Part shown: in pieces, positions 43,237-51,856 of the stretch | Layout of the letters: each line of letters starts with the position of its first letter | Position numbering within the stretch: the stretch's first letter is position 1 | Source: an uncultured Ruminiclostridium sp. | GTDB lineage: Bacteria > Bacillota > Clostridia > Oscillospirales > Ruminococcaceae | DNA: 64,000 bases | Assembly: GCA_947630175.1 (NCBI GenBank) | Contig: CANRGJ010000006.1 | Location: forward strand, 1-64,000 | Reading direction: 5' to 3' | The notes under the pieces: model-generated | Seen by the model: the letters and a program-made list of their open reading frames with translations, nothing else | Told to the model about the DNA's origin: nothing | Databases searched by the model: none | Program-made: the position numbers and the translations under genes

Positions 43237-43953
43237 ATGATAAGAAAAACTATCGAGGAAGAACTCAGAAGTATGCCCTACCACGGCAGGGGAATAATCA
43301 TCGGAAAGACCCCCGACGGACTGAAGGCGGCTATCGCCTACTTCATTATGGGCAGGAGCGAAAACAGCCGCAACCGTGTTTTTGTGGAGCAGGGGGACGG
43401 TATCAGAACTGAGGCTTACGACCCCTCAAAAATGGTTGACCCTCATCTGATAATCTATTCTCCCGTGCGTGTCCTGGGCAACAAGACCATAGTTACCAAC
43501 GGCGACCAGACCGACACCATTTACGAGGGAATGGACAGACAGCTCACCTTTGAGCAGTCCCTGAGAGGGCGTGAGTTTGAGGACGACGCCCCCAACTACA
43601 CCCCCAGAATTTCTGGAATAGTACATCTTGACGGCGGAATTATGAACTACGCTATGAGCATTATCAAGAGCAGCGACAGTAATCCCGACTCCGTTCTGCG
43701 CTACACCTACGCCTACAATTCACCCATAGCGGGTGAGGCAAGATTTATCCACACATACTCCTCCGAGGGGAACCCTCTCCCGTCCTTTGAGGGCGAACCC
43801 AAGCGCCTTGAGATACCCGACGTTGACCTTGACGGCTTTACTCAGCTTATCTGGGACAATCTCAACGAGGACAACAAAATCTCCCTTTTCACCCGCTATA
43901 TAGACATTGAAACAGGAAAGACGCAGACAGAAATAATAAATAAAAATCTGTAA
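43237..43953 (+). CDS. purO: IMP cyclohydrolase, PurO type
   Basis: A 238-residue protein of the PurO-like IMP cyclohydrolase family, which closes FAICAR to IMP and is structurally unrelated to the N-terminal domain of PurH. It shows YHGRGIIIGKTPDGLKAAIAYFIMGRSENSRNRVF and later TPRISGIVHLDGG, the substrate-binding strings of this family. AGGAGG precedes the ATG. The stand-alone transformylase lies directly downstream, so the two together replace a bifunctional PurH. Confidence 0.9.
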   Translation: MIRKTIEEELRSMPYHGRGIIIGKTPDGLKAAIAYFIMGRSENSRNRVFVEQGDGIRTEAYDPSKMVDPHLIIYSPVRVLGNKTIVTNGDQTDTIYEGMDRQLTFEQSLRGREFEDDAPNYTPRISGIVHLDGGIMNYAMSIIKSSDSNPDSVLRYTYAYNSPIAGEARFIHTYSSEGNPLPSFEGEPKRLEIPDVDLDGFTQLIWDNLNEDNKISLFTRYIDIETGKTQTEIINKNL

Positions 43954-43971
43954 AAGAAAGGAACGACTGAA

Positions 43972-45147
43972 ATGACAGAACTTGAACTCAAATACGGCTG
44001 CAACCCCAATCAAAAGCCTTCCAGGATATTTATGGAAAAGGGCGACCTGCCGATAACCGTGCTTAACGGCAAGCCCGGCTACATCAACTTTATGGACGCA
44101 TTCAACGGCTGGCAGCTTGTAAGCGAGCTGAAAAAAGCTACGGGGCTTCCCTCCGCCACCAGCTTCAAGCACGTTTCTCCCGCAGGCGCAGCGGTGGGAC
44201 TTCCCCTTTCCGATACTCTGAAAAAGATATACTGGGTGGACGATTTGGGCGAGCTGACTCCCCTTGCAAGCGCTTACGCAAGAGCGAGAGGCGCAGACAG
44301 AATGAGCAGCTACGGCGACTTCATTTCCCTGTCCGACGTGTGCGACGTATGCACCGCAAAGATGATAAAGCGTGAAGTTTCCGACGGCATAATCGCTCCC
44401 GGTTATGAGCCCGAGGCGCTGGAGATACTGAAATCCAAGAAAAAGGGAAATTACGCCATAATACAGATAGACGAGAACTACAAGCCCGACCCTATCGAGC
44501 ATAAGCAGGTGTTCGGTATAACCTTCGAGCAGGGAAGAAACGAGCTGAAAATAGACGACGAGCTGTTTGCAAACATCGTTACCGAAAATAAAGATCTTCC
44601 CGAAAGCGCAAAGATAGACCTTGCAATATCTCTTATAACCCTTAAATACACCCAGTCCAACTCCGTGGCTTACGCCTGCGGAGGTCAGGCTATCGGTATC
44701 GGCGCAGGTCAGCAGAGCCGTATCCACTGCACAAGGCTTGCAGGCAACAAGGCGGACAACTGGTGGCTCAGACAGTCCCCGCAGGTAATGGGACTGCAAT
44801 TCGTTGACGGTATCGGCAGACCCGACCGTGACAACGCTATCGACAACTACATCGGCGAGGACTTTATGGACGTAGTAGCCGACGGCGCATGGCAGAGGAT
44901 ATTCAAGGAACAGCCCAAAATATTCACAGCGGAGGAAAAGCGCGCGTGGCTGGACAAGCTCAGCGGCGTTTCCCTCGGCTCCGACGCATTCTTCCCCTTT
45001 GGCGACAATATCGAAAGAGCCCACAGAAGCGGCGTTCTCTACGTTGCCGAACCAGGCGGCTCTATCCGTGACGACAACGTTATCGAGACCTGCAACAAAT
45101 ACAATATGGTAATGGCGTTCACAGGCATAAGACTGTTCCACCACTGA
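43972..45147 (+). CDS. AICAR transformylase, stand-alone
   Basis: A 391-residue protein equivalent to the C-terminal transformylase half of PurH, which formylates AICAR with 10-formyl-THF. It has [15 protein letters not shown] at the start, [26 protein letters not shown] (catalytic Lys-His), [28 protein letters not shown] and a [11 protein letters not shown] block. There is no cyclohydrolase domain. GAAAGGAAC precedes the ATG. Adjacent to the PurO-type gene. Confidence 0.95.
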   Translation: MTELELKYGCNPNQKPSRIFMEKGDLPITVLNGKPGYINFMDAFNGWQLVSELKKATGLPSATSFKHVSPAGAAVGLPLSDTLKKIYWVDDLGELTPLASAYARARGADRMSSYGDFISLSDVCDVCTAKMIKREVSDGIIAPGYEPEALEILKSKKKGNYAIIQIDENYKPDPIEHKQVFGITFEQGRNELKIDDELFANIVTENKDLPESAKIDLAISLITLKYTQSNSVAYACGGQAIGIGAGQQSRIHCTRLAGNKADNWWLRQSPQVMGLQFVDGIGRPDRDNAIDNYIGEDFMDVVADGAWQRIFKEQPKIFTAEEKRAWLDKLSGVSLGSDAFFPFGDNIERAHRSGVLYVAEPGGSIRDDNVIETCNKYNMVMAFTGIRLFHH

Positions 45148-45162
45148 GAAAGCGTTCAGACG

Positions 45163-45537
45163 ATGAAAATATCTGAATTTTATCCTCAGCTTGAGGAATA
45201 TATAATGTCCCTTAAAGGCGTTGAAAAGGACTTCAAAGCCGAATGGGGCTGGACAAGGTTTATGCTGAGGGGAAAGATGTTCTGCGCTTTCTGCGGCGAG
45301 GACAGCGATTTCACGCTGATAACCGTAAAAGGCGAGCCTGACTTCAATATTCACATTCGGGATATGTACCCCGACGCAATAATCGAGGGATATTATATGA
45401 ACAAGGTGCATTGGAACTCGGTATATCCCGATAAAGGCGTGCCATACGAACTGATACGGGATATGTGCGGCAGGGGATACGACCTTGTTTTACATTCCCT
45501 GCCCAAAAAGACGCAGAAAGAGATAACAGGCGAATAA
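45163..45537 (+). CDS. MmcQ/YjbR-family protein
   Basis: A 124-residue protein of the MmcQ/YjbR family (CyaY-like DNA-binding fold). KDFKAEWGWTRFMLRGKMFCAF, ITVKGEPDFN, IEGYYMNKVHWNSVYPDKGVPYELIRDM and the LVLHSLPKK end are typical. The biochemical role of the family is unclear. The ribosome binding site before the ATG is weak, so it may depend on read-through from the transformylase gene 15 bases upstream. Confidence 0.85.
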   Translation: MKISEFYPQLEEYIMSLKGVEKDFKAEWGWTRFMLRGKMFCAFCGEDSDFTLITVKGEPDFNIHIRDMYPDAIIEGYYMNKVHWNSVYPDKGVPYELIRDMCGRGYDLVLHSLPKKTQKEITGE

Positions 45538-45556
45538 TCAAGAAAGGTATGATACT

Positions 45557-46831
45557 ATGGATATATTGGTAGTAGGCGGAGGCGGCCGTGAACACGCGAT
45601 ACTCGCCGCCCTGCGCCGTTCTCCCAAGGTAGATAAGCTGTACGCCGCCCCGGGAAACGGCGGCATTTCCAGAATTGCAGAATGCTTTCCAGTAAAAGCC
45701 ACCGACGTTGACGGAATGGTGGAGCTTGCAAAAAAGCTCTCTCCCGATTACGTTTTCGTCGCTCCCGACGACCCGCTGGTAATGGGAATGGTGGACAGAC
45801 TGAACGAGGCGGGCTTTAAGACCTTCGGACCTAAAGCCAACGCCGCCATACTTGAGGGCAGCAAGGTATTTTCCAAGGCTCTTATGAAAAAGTACAAAAT
45901 ACCCACCGCCGAGTATGAAACGTTCACCGACGCTGAAAAGGCAATAGCTTACATAAGGGAGAAAAACAGCTTTCCCGCCGTTATCAAGTGCGACGGGCTT
46001 GCTTTGGGAAAAGGCGTTATAATCGCCGAGGATATGAATCAGGCTGAAGCTGCCGTAAAGTCTATGCTCCTTGACGGAAAATTCGGCAAAAGCGGCAGCG
46101 AGATAGTTATTGAGGAGTACCTGACAGGTCCCGAGCTCACCGTTCTCGCTTTCACCGACGGCAAGACCGTAAAGCCTATGGTAAGCTCTATGGACCACAA
46201 GAGAGCATACGACAATGACAAGGGACTGAACACAGGCGGAATGGGCACCATAGCGCCCAACCCGCTTTACACCCCAGACAAACAGCAGGAATGTATGGAA
46301 AACATCTTCCTCCCCACGATAAAGGCTATGCAGGCGGAGGGAAGACCTTTCAAGGGCTGTCTGTACTTCGGACTTATGCTCACCCCCAGCGGTGTTAAGG
46401 TGATAGAATACAACTGCCGTTTTGGCGACCCCGAAACGCAGGTGGTGCTCCCTCTCCTTGAAACCGACCTTGCGGAGATAATCGAGGCGATTTGGGAGGA
46501 AAGACTGGACGGACTTGATGTAAAGTGGAGCGACAAGTCCTGCGCCTGCGTCGTTATGGCAAGCGGCGGCTACCCCGAAAAATACGAAACGGGCAAGGAA
46601 ATAAGCGGTCTTGACGAAAACGGACAGACCTCCGCCGACGCCTACGTTTACCACGCGGGAACAAAGCTGGAAAACGGAAAATTCCTGACATCTGGAGGAA
46701 GAGTCCTTGGCGTCACCTCGACAGCTGATACTCTCCAGAACGCCCTTGACAAAGCCTACGCCGCAGTAAAGACCATTTCCTTCGATAAGGCGCATTACAG
46801 GACGGACATAGGCAAAAAAGCGCTTTTCTGA
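45557..46831 (+). CDS. purD: Phosphoribosylamine-glycine ligase
   Basis: GAR synthetase, 424 residues, ATP-grasp enzyme joining glycine to phosphoribosylamine. It shows ILVVGGGGREHAILAAL at the start, AAPGNGGI, VIKCDGLALGKGVIIA (ATP-grasp) and EYNCRFGDPETQVVLPLL (metal binding). Last gene of the purine operon. Downstream is an intergenic stretch with heptamer-like repeats and then a strong terminator at 46986. Confidence 0.98.
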   Translation: MDILVVGGGGREHAILAALRRSPKVDKLYAAPGNGGISRIAECFPVKATDVDGMVELAKKLSPDYVFVAPDDPLVMGMVDRLNEAGFKTFGPKANAAILEGSKVFSKALMKKYKIPTAEYETFTDAEKAIAYIREKNSFPAVIKCDGLALGKGVIIAEDMNQAEAAVKSMLLDGKFGKSGSEIVIEEYLTGPELTVLAFTDGKTVKPMVSSMDHKRAYDNDKGLNTGGMGTIAPNPLYTPDKQQECMENIFLPTIKAMQAEGRPFKGCLYFGLMLTPSGVKVIEYNCRFGDPETQVVLPLLETDLAEIIEAIWEERLDGLDVKWSDKSCACVVMASGGYPEKYETGKEISGLDENGQTSADAYVYHAGTKLENGKFLTSGGRVLGVTSTADTLQNALDKAYAAVKTISFDKAHYRTDIGKKALF

Positions 46832-46833
46832 CA

Positions 46834-46896
46834 GTTAAAAGTTAAGAGTTAAGAGTGCAAAGTTAGCGGTTATTTAAAAACCGATGTGAACTTTCG
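46834..46896. repeat. Heptamer-like direct repeats and adjacent hairpin
   Basis: GTTAAAA, GTTAAGA, GTTAAGA and GTGCAAA follow one another after purD. A nearby interrupted dyad follows (GCAAAGTT-CGGTT ... AACCG-AACTTT, about 46858-46893). Similar degenerate heptamers occur at 51857-52012. It may be a small dispersed intergenic element. Confidence 0.45.
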
Positions 46897-46958
46897 CCGT
46901 GCAAAGTGGATAACCTTAACGGCTTTTTGTTGAAAATGCAAAAAATGTAAAAAAAGTA

Positions 46959-46987
46959 TTGCATTTTATTTTCGATTATGTTATAAT
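46959..46987 (+). promoter_or_regulatory. Promoter of secG overlapping the purine-operon terminator
   Basis: TTGCAT (46959-46964), 17-nt spacer, TATAAT (46982-46987). The -10 overlaps the first bases of the terminator stem, and transcription would start inside the left arm. Confidence 0.65.
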
Positions 46988-47023
46988 ATCCTATGCTTGC
47001 AGTCCAAGCATAGGATATTTTTT
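46986..47023 (+). terminator. Terminator of the purine operon
   Basis: Perfect 14-bp stem (46986-46999 / 47005-47018) with a 5-nt loop and a T6 run. RNA started at the overlapping secG promoter would lack much of the left arm and so escape termination. Confidence 0.9.
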
Positions 47024-47076
47024 GTAAAAAAATTATTCATTTAAAATAAATGATCTACTTACACGGAGGAATATAA

Positions 47077-47463
47077 ATGTCAGTTTTAGAGATAATCGCC
47101 GCCATACTGCTTATTCTGGCGTGCATTTTCATTGTTCTTGTAGTTCTTATGCAGGATTCCAAGCAGGGAATGTCGCAGGCTATAACAGGCGCAAGCGCAG
47201 ATAACTATTTCCAGAAAAATTCAGGGCGTTCCAAGGAGGCTCGTCTTGCAAGATACACCAAGATAGCCGCCATTGCAGTATTCGTAGTTGCGCTGCTGGT
47301 AAACGTCATCACCATTTACGGCTGGGGAAAATCCTCGGACAAGACCTCGGACAGCGGCTCGTCAACAACGTCTTCGTCAGGAACTACCATTGCAGAAGAA
47401 AGTACGACAGGGGATACGGCTGAAGAAGGTACTTCCTCAGCCGCTGACACCACCGCAGAATAA
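47077..47463 (+). CDS. secG: Preprotein translocase subunit SecG
   Basis: Non-essential partner of SecYE, 128 residues. Two membrane segments (about 5-25 and 66-84) flank the conserved cytoplasmic loop VLMQDSKQGMSQAITGASADNYFQKN. The C-terminal tail of about 40 residues is Ser/Thr/Asp/Glu-rich and longer than in compact SecG proteins. GGAGGAATA precedes the ATG. It is followed by a terminator and rnr, the secG-rnr order common in Firmicutes. Confidence 0.95.
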   Translation: MSVLEIIAAILLILACIFIVLVVLMQDSKQGMSQAITGASADNYFQKNSGRSKEARLARYTKIAAIAVFVVALLVNVITIYGWGKSSDKTSDSGSSTTSSSGTTIAEESTTGDTAEEGTSSAADTTAE

Positions 47464-47470
47464 AATACAA

Positions 47471-47497
47471 AGGGGCGACAGGTTCGCCTCTTTTTTT
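47471..47497 (+). terminator. Terminator between secG and rnr
   Basis: Stem AGGGGCGA / TCGCCTCT (one G-T pair) with a 5-nt loop and a T7 run. Read-through could still supply rnr, since no separate rnr promoter fits in the 20 bases left. Confidence 0.7.
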
Positions 47498-47517
47498 ACC
47501 GAAAAAAAGGAGAAAAA

Positions 47518-49647
47518 ATGGACCTTCAGATAAGAGAACAAACCGTCCTTGCGCTTTACAGGGCAGGAGAAAAGGGACTTACCGCCCAGGAAATATCCTC
47601 AAATCTCACCCGCAAAAAGAACGGCGGAGAGCTGAGCCGTGAGCTTGATGATATGCGCCGCAGCGGAACGCTGGGCTTTTCAAAGTCCCGCTATTTTTTG
47701 AAAAATCCCGATAAATTCCACGAGGGGACCGTTACCAAAGTCGCTCGCTCCCACGGCTTTATCCTGCTTTGCGACAGCGAGGAGGGGGAAGAAGTTTTCG
47801 TGCGTGGAAAGGATTTGCACGGCGCCGTCCCCGGCGATAAGGTACTGCTTAAAATAATCGCTGACAAGGACGAAAACAACCGTTCCAGAACGGCAGTAGT
47901 TACCACCGTCATTTCATTCACCGAGCAAATGCTCACAGGCACCGTCGTCGATTACAACGGCGAGATAAGACTTCAGCCCTCCACCTTTTCCTCTCCCGTT
48001 CCGCTTGTGATAGTGGGCTTTGGCGGGAGCGACGTCCGCGTTGACGACAAGGTGAGATTTGTGATAAGAAAGCGGGGCGACCGTCACTCCGAGCATATCG
48101 CCACCATAACACACGTTTTCGGCAGCTCCGACGTGGCAAAGGTATCAGTAGCCGCCTATATCGAGGAAAAGCAGATACCCGTTGAATTTCCCGACGAAGT
48201 CATAAAACAGGCGGAGGAGATAGAAAAGCGGGGAATATCCAGCGGTGAAAAGGCAATGCGCACCGACCTGCGCCACCTTCCCATTTTCACCATAGACGGC
48301 GCTGACACAAAGGACATCGACGACGCGATAAGCCTTGAAAAGACCGCCAACGGCTACAAGTTAGGCGTTCACATCGCCGACGTTTCTCACTACGTCAAAA
48401 AAGGAACGCCCCTTGACGAGGAGGCGTTCAGACGGGGAACCAGCATTTACATTGCCGACCGAGTTATCCCCATGCTCCCCAAGGAGCTGAGCAACGGCAT
48501 ATGCTCCCTCAACCCCAACGAGGAACGCCTTGCCTTTTCCTGTCTTATGGAACTGGACAAGGAGGGAACGATAAAAAAATACCGCTTCGCAAAGACCCTT
48601 ATCAAATCAAGAGTTAAGGGCGTTTACAGCGAGGTAAATCAGATAATCGACGGGACGGCTCCCGCCGAGATACTGGAAAAATATTCCGAGGTATCAGAGC
48701 AGATACCCATTATGACAGAGCTTGCCGCCATTCTCCAAAATAACAGAAAACAGCGCGGCGCTCCCGAAATAAACAGCGTTGAAAGCAAGATAATCTGCGA
48801 TGAAAACGGCGTCTGCATAGACATAAAGCCGAGAACAAGCGGCGTTTCCGAAAATATGATAGAGGAATTTATGCTTGCCGCCAACAATTGCGCCGCAAAA
48901 GCGGGAATGGACAATCATTTCCCCTTCGTTTACCGTATCCACGAAAATCCCACGGCAGAAAAGCTGATAGCCCTGCAGGAGACCCTTGTGGCAATGGGAA
49001 TTAACCCCGTAGGAATAAACGAGCACTCCACAGCGGCAGATCTTGCAAACCTCCTTGAAAGCTGCAAGGACGACCCAAGAGCCCCCATTATCCACCGTAT
49101 GACCCTGCGCACTATGATGAAAGCCAAGTACAGCGAGGAGCCTGTGGGACACTTCGGGCTTGTGATGAAGGAATACGCCCACTTCACCTCCCCTATCCGC
49201 CGCCTTGCGGACCTGTCCGTTCACAGAATACTAACCGATTACGTAAACGGCGAAGCGGCAAAGTTAGAGCGCCGCTATAAGCGCTTTTCCGTGGAAAATT
49301 CCGCCCGTGCCAGCGAAACGGAAACTATCGCCGTAAACGCCGAGCGTGACTGCGAAAAATTCTACGCCGCCGAATATATGAAAAATCACATCGGCGAAGA
49401 GTTTGAGGGAATAATTTCAGGCGTGATAAACAGCGGCATTTTCGTAGAGCTCCCCAACACCGTCGAGGGCAGAGTTGACGTGTTTACCCTCCCCCAAGGC
49501 GAATACGAGGTCCGCAACGGCATAATCCTTGTAGAAACTCTCTCCAACACCGTCTACGCTATGGGCGACAGCGTAAAGGTAAAGGTAGCCAACGTCAACG
49601 TCGGCTTAGGTCAAATCGACTTTGAGTTAGTGGAACATAAGCAATAA
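47518..49647 (+). CDS. rnr: Ribonuclease R
   Basis: Processive 3'-5' exoribonuclease for structured and damaged RNA; 709 residues. An N-terminal winged-helix/OB region (about 1-75) is followed by cold-shock OB domains (HGFILLCDSEEGEEVFV). The RNB catalytic core has TIDGADTKDIDDAISLEKT with the metal-binding aspartates, then HYVKKGTPLDEEAFRRGTSIY, and later HFTSPIRRLADLSVHR. A C-terminal S1 domain (about 620-705, FEGIISGVINSGIFVEL) ends the protein. AAGGAG precedes the ATG. Full length. Confidence 0.97.
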   Translation: MDLQIREQTVLALYRAGEKGLTAQEISSNLTRKKNGGELSRELDDMRRSGTLGFSKSRYFLKNPDKFHEGTVTKVARSHGFILLCDSEEGEEVFVRGKDLHGAVPGDKVLLKIIADKDENNRSRTAVVTTVISFTEQMLTGTVVDYNGEIRLQPSTFSSPVPLVIVGFGGSDVRVDDKVRFVIRKRGDRHSEHIATITHVFGSSDVAKVSVAAYIEEKQIPVEFPDEVIKQAEEIEKRGISSGEKAMRTDLRHLPIFTIDGADTKDIDDAISLEKTANGYKLGVHIADVSHYVKKGTPLDEEAFRRGTSIYIADRVIPMLPKELSNGICSLNPNEERLAFSCLMELDKEGTIKKYRFAKTLIKSRVKGVYSEVNQIIDGTAPAEILEKYSEVSEQIPIMTELAAILQNNRKQRGAPEINSVESKIICDENGVCIDIKPRTSGVSENMIEEFMLAANNCAAKAGMDNHFPFVYRIHENPTAEKLIALQETLVAMGINPVGINEHSTAADLANLLESCKDDPRAPIIHRMTLRTMMKAKYSEEPVGHFGLVMKEYAHFTSPIRRLADLSVHRILTDYVNGEAAKLERRYKRFSVENSARASETETIAVNAERDCEKFYAAEYMKNHIGEEFEGIISGVINSGIFVELPNTVEGRVDVFTLPQGEYEVRNGIILVETLSNTVYAMGDSVKVKVANVNVGLGQIDFELVEHKQ

Positions 49648-49661
49648 GTTTTTTGAAGATT

Positions 49662-49695
49662 CTTAAGAAACTTTTTTTCAAAAAAGTTTCTTAAG
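49662..49695. terminator. Perfect 16-bp inverted repeat after rnr
   Basis: CTTAAGAAACTTTTTT (49662-49677) and its exact complement (49680-49695) with a 2-nt loop. The T run is inside the stem and no T tract follows, so it is not a classical terminator. It may stop or stabilise rnr mRNA, or be a small mobile repeat. Confidence 0.6.
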
Positions 49696-49726
49696 CCTGC
49701 GGAGCAATCAGTTACAGGAGAATAAT

Positions 49727-50272
49727 ATGTCAATAGGCTTAAAAAGAGGTACTGTTGCAGTTGAACCCCACAGCGTTGAGTGGGAAATATCAGCACAATA
49801 TATGATAGAATTGTTAAAAGAAATATTGGGTGAAGATATCGTTGACGCACAGCATATTGGCAGTACATCAATAAAGAGCATCTGCGCAAAGCCGATCGTA
49901 GATATTGTCGTCGGCGTCACCGACTTTGATAAAATTATGCGGCATAATCAGGCTTTAGCGGAAAAAGGTATAATCTATCGCAAAGAAAACGTTCCCCAAC
50001 AGCATTTATACATCTGCGGAGATTTTGAGAATGACATTCGGACCCATTATATTCATGTGGTGATCTGGGGACAAGAGGCTTGGAATAATTATATAAATAT
50101 GCGTGACTATCTGAATGAACATGAGGATAAAGCTAAGGAGTATTCACAGTTAAAAGAGCGTTTAGCTGATATATATCCAAATGACAGAGAGGCATATATA
50201 AACGGTAAAAACGAGCTTATTGAAGATATTTTACAACGTGCTGAAGAATGGCGCAGGCAGTTAGCAAAATAA
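49727..50272 (+). CDS. GrpB-family (UPF0157) nucleotidyltransferase-fold protein
   Basis: A 181-residue protein of the GrpB family: HIGSTSIKSICAKPIVDIVVGV contains the GSTS and the Asp-x-x-Val strand of a nucleotidyltransferase fold, and YIHVVIWGQEAWNNYINMRDYL follows. Members are often of unknown function; some are fused to kinases. AT-rich relative to rnr. GGAG precedes the ATG. The next nucleotidyltransferase gene is 99 bases downstream, so the two may be a small transferred unit. Confidence 0.85.
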   Translation: MSIGLKRGTVAVEPHSVEWEISAQYMIELLKEILGEDIVDAQHIGSTSIKSICAKPIVDIVVGVTDFDKIMRHNQALAEKGIIYRKENVPQQHLYICGDFENDIRTHYIHVVIWGQEAWNNYINMRDYLNEHEDKAKEYSQLKERLADIYPNDREAYINGKNELIEDILQRAEEWRRQLAK

Positions 50273-50371
50273 AAAGGAGCTGACAAAAGATACTTTCCGA
50301 TATGACAGTCAATGCGATAAATCGGTATTTATAAAGTAGAGAGGTTACACGGGAATATAAGAGGTGAAACT

Positions 50372-51034
50372 ATGCGTAAACAATTGGAAATATTTCATAA
50401 TCTGGTTTTAGAGTTTAAAAAAGACACTTCCATTGACGCTGTATTGTTAAATGGTTCTGTTGCATACGGTACCGCAACTGATTTGTCCGATTTGGATATT
50501 ATCGTACTTGGAAAAAGGAACGACTTTATATCACAGCTAATTGACGGTGTTTGGGTTGAAATACATTATATCACTTTTGATAAGGCTATTGATAAGTTGA
50601 AAAGCAATCCGATGGAGATATATAAATATCTTGATGCGAAGATCGAATACGATAATGGAAAAGCACAAGAAATCATTGCATATGCTGAAACTGTACTGGA
50701 GCATTATTGCGTTTCAAAAAAGGAGCAATCCGAAATTTGCTACTGGTTGAAAAGTACAAGGCTGAAGCTGGAATCTGCATTTTCAAAACAAGATGTTTTA
50801 CTGATCTCCTATCTTGTCGCAACAAACACATGGAAAGTGTTAGAGGGAGTCTGGGCAGTCAACAAAACGCCAATTCCCCCGTCAAGCAGTTTATATCGCA
50901 GATATTCAAAATTAAAACTCATTCCATGTCAGGAGTGGTTTGAAAAACTGCTGATTGGTAGTGTGGAAAACAGAGGAAAAACAATGATTGAGATTATTGA
51001 TTGGATATTAAATTCCCATTTATCTGTCAGGTAA
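50372..51034 (+). CDS. Nucleotidyltransferase domain protein
   Basis: A 220-residue protein with a Pol-beta-type nucleotidyltransferase N-terminus: LLNGSVAYGTATDLSDLDIIVLG holds the GS motif and the DxD metal ligands, with a third Glu in WVEIHYITFD. The helical C-terminal half (about 115-220) resembles the kanamycin nucleotidyltransferase-type helper domain. It could adenylylate an antibiotic, a small molecule or a tRNA-like target; not determinable. AT-rich, followed by a bidirectional terminator. Confidence 0.8.
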   Translation: MRKQLEIFHNLVLEFKKDTSIDAVLLNGSVAYGTATDLSDLDIIVLGKRNDFISQLIDGVWVEIHYITFDKAIDKLKSNPMEIYKYLDAKIEYDNGKAQEIIAYAETVLEHYCVSKKEQSEICYWLKSTRLKLESAFSKQDVLLISYLVATNTWKVLEGVWAVNKTPIPPSSSLYRRYSKLKLIPCQEWFEKLLIGSVENRGKTMIEIIDWILNSHLSVR

Positions 51035-51062
51035 ATTTTAATATTCGCACTTCTATACGCAA

Positions 51063-51090
51063 AAAAGCAGGCGGTTTTCGCCTGCTTTTG
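51063..51090. terminator. Bidirectional terminator
   Basis: Perfect 11-bp stem AAAAGCAGGCG / CGCCTGCTTTT with a 5-nt loop between the converging nucleotidyltransferase and rubredoxin genes. Confidence 0.88.
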
Positions 51091-51133
51091 CTGTTTTATA
51101 ATCAGTTCCTTTTTATTTCATGATAACACAGCA

Positions 51134-51286
51134 TTATTCCGCTGTAAACGCGTCCTTACCCAGTCCGCATACAGGGCAGACCCAGTCCTCGGGAATATCC
51201 TCGAACTTAGTGCCGGGAGCAATTCCCTCAGCGGGATCGCCAAGTGTTTCGTCATAAACATAGCCGCAAGGGCAAACATACTTCAT
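51134..51286 (-). CDS. Rubredoxin with shortened first metal-binding knuckle
   Basis: A 50-residue electron-transfer protein. The second knuckle is normal ([15 protein letters not shown]). The first reads [11 protein letters not shown], a C-x-C-G spacing where rubredoxins usually have C-x-x-C-G, so one residue is missing between the iron ligands. AGGAGGAAAA precedes the ATG. It is the third gene after rpsP and khpA, 15 bases from khpA. In this family it would serve anaerobic oxidative-stress or redox reactions; the effect of the short knuckle on iron binding is unknown. Confidence 0.88.
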   Translation of the reverse strand: MKYVCPCGYVYDETLGDPAEGIAPGTKFEDIPEDWVCPVCGLGKDAFTAE

Positions 51287-51301
51287 AACATTTTCCTCCT
51301 G

Positions 51302-51535
51302 TCAGTCTATCTCAACTGAGACCTTCTGGTCGTGGCGCACTGCGCCTGCTCTCATAATGGTGCGGATAGCTCTTGCTATCCTGCCCTGCTTGCCGATAAC
51401 ACGCCCCATATCGTCGGGAGCAACGTGCAGATGATACACGGTAACGCCCTCCTCGTTGGGTTCGTCAACGGTCACTTCAACGGCGCTCTTGTCGTTTACA
51501 AGCTCCGTCACCATAGCGATAAGAAGTTCCTTCAT
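51302..51535 (-). CDS. khpA: KH-domain RNA-binding protein
   Basis: A 77-residue single-KH-domain protein (KhpA / YlqC). The RNA-binding GxxG loop is VIGKQGRIARAIRTIMRA. In Firmicutes it pairs with KhpB/EloR in RNA binding and cell-wall control. GGGAGGTC lies upstream of the ATG, and it follows rpsP by 13 bases, the conserved rpsP-ylqC order. Confidence 0.95.
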   Translation of the reverse strand: MKELLIAMVTELVNDKSAVEVTVDEPNEEGVTVYHLHVAPDDMGRVIGKQGRIARAIRTIMRAGAVRHDQKVSVEID

Positions 51536-51548
51536 ACAAGACCTCCCG

Positions 51549-51785
51549 TCACTTTACGCCGCCGAGCAGCCTTTTTACGGTGTCGGTAGGCTGTGCGCCC
51601 TTTGCTATCCATTCCTTAGCCTTTTCGTTATCGATCTTGATAACTGCGGGATCGGACTTAGGGTCGTAATAGCCTATCTCCTCGATAAAGCGTCCGTCTC
51701 TGGGCGAACGGCTGTCCGCAACTACAACACGGTAGAAAGGATTGTTTCTTGCGCCCATTCTTCTGAGCCTGATTTTTACTGCCAT
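51549..51785 (-). CDS. rpsP: Ribosomal protein S16
   Basis: Small-subunit ribosomal protein, 78 residues. It shows [42 protein letters not shown], the diagnostic N-terminal half. The ATG at 51785 with GGAGGAAC upstream is used; the frame stays open further, but that part is not conserved. First gene of rpsP-khpA-rubredoxin; rimM and trmD, which usually follow, are absent here. Confidence 0.98.
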   Translation of the reverse strand: MAVKIRLRRMGARNNPFYRVVVADSRSPRDGRFIEEIGYYDPKSDPAVIKIDNEKAKEWIAKGAQPTDTVKRLLGGVK

Positions 51786-51856
51786 TTTTTGTTCCTCCAA
51801 AAATAATTTATAAAATTTGTATTTTATCACACATTTTGTGTTTATACACGATATTT

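Noticed and set aside
43720..45411. 563-codon open frame antisense to the cyclohydrolase and transformylase genes
   Set aside because: It lies opposite two firmly identified purine genes and reads as low-quality Val/Leu/Cys-rich sequence; a product of codon bias.
45344..46795. 483-codon open frame antisense to purD
   Set aside because: Same cause; no family motif and no ribosome binding site.
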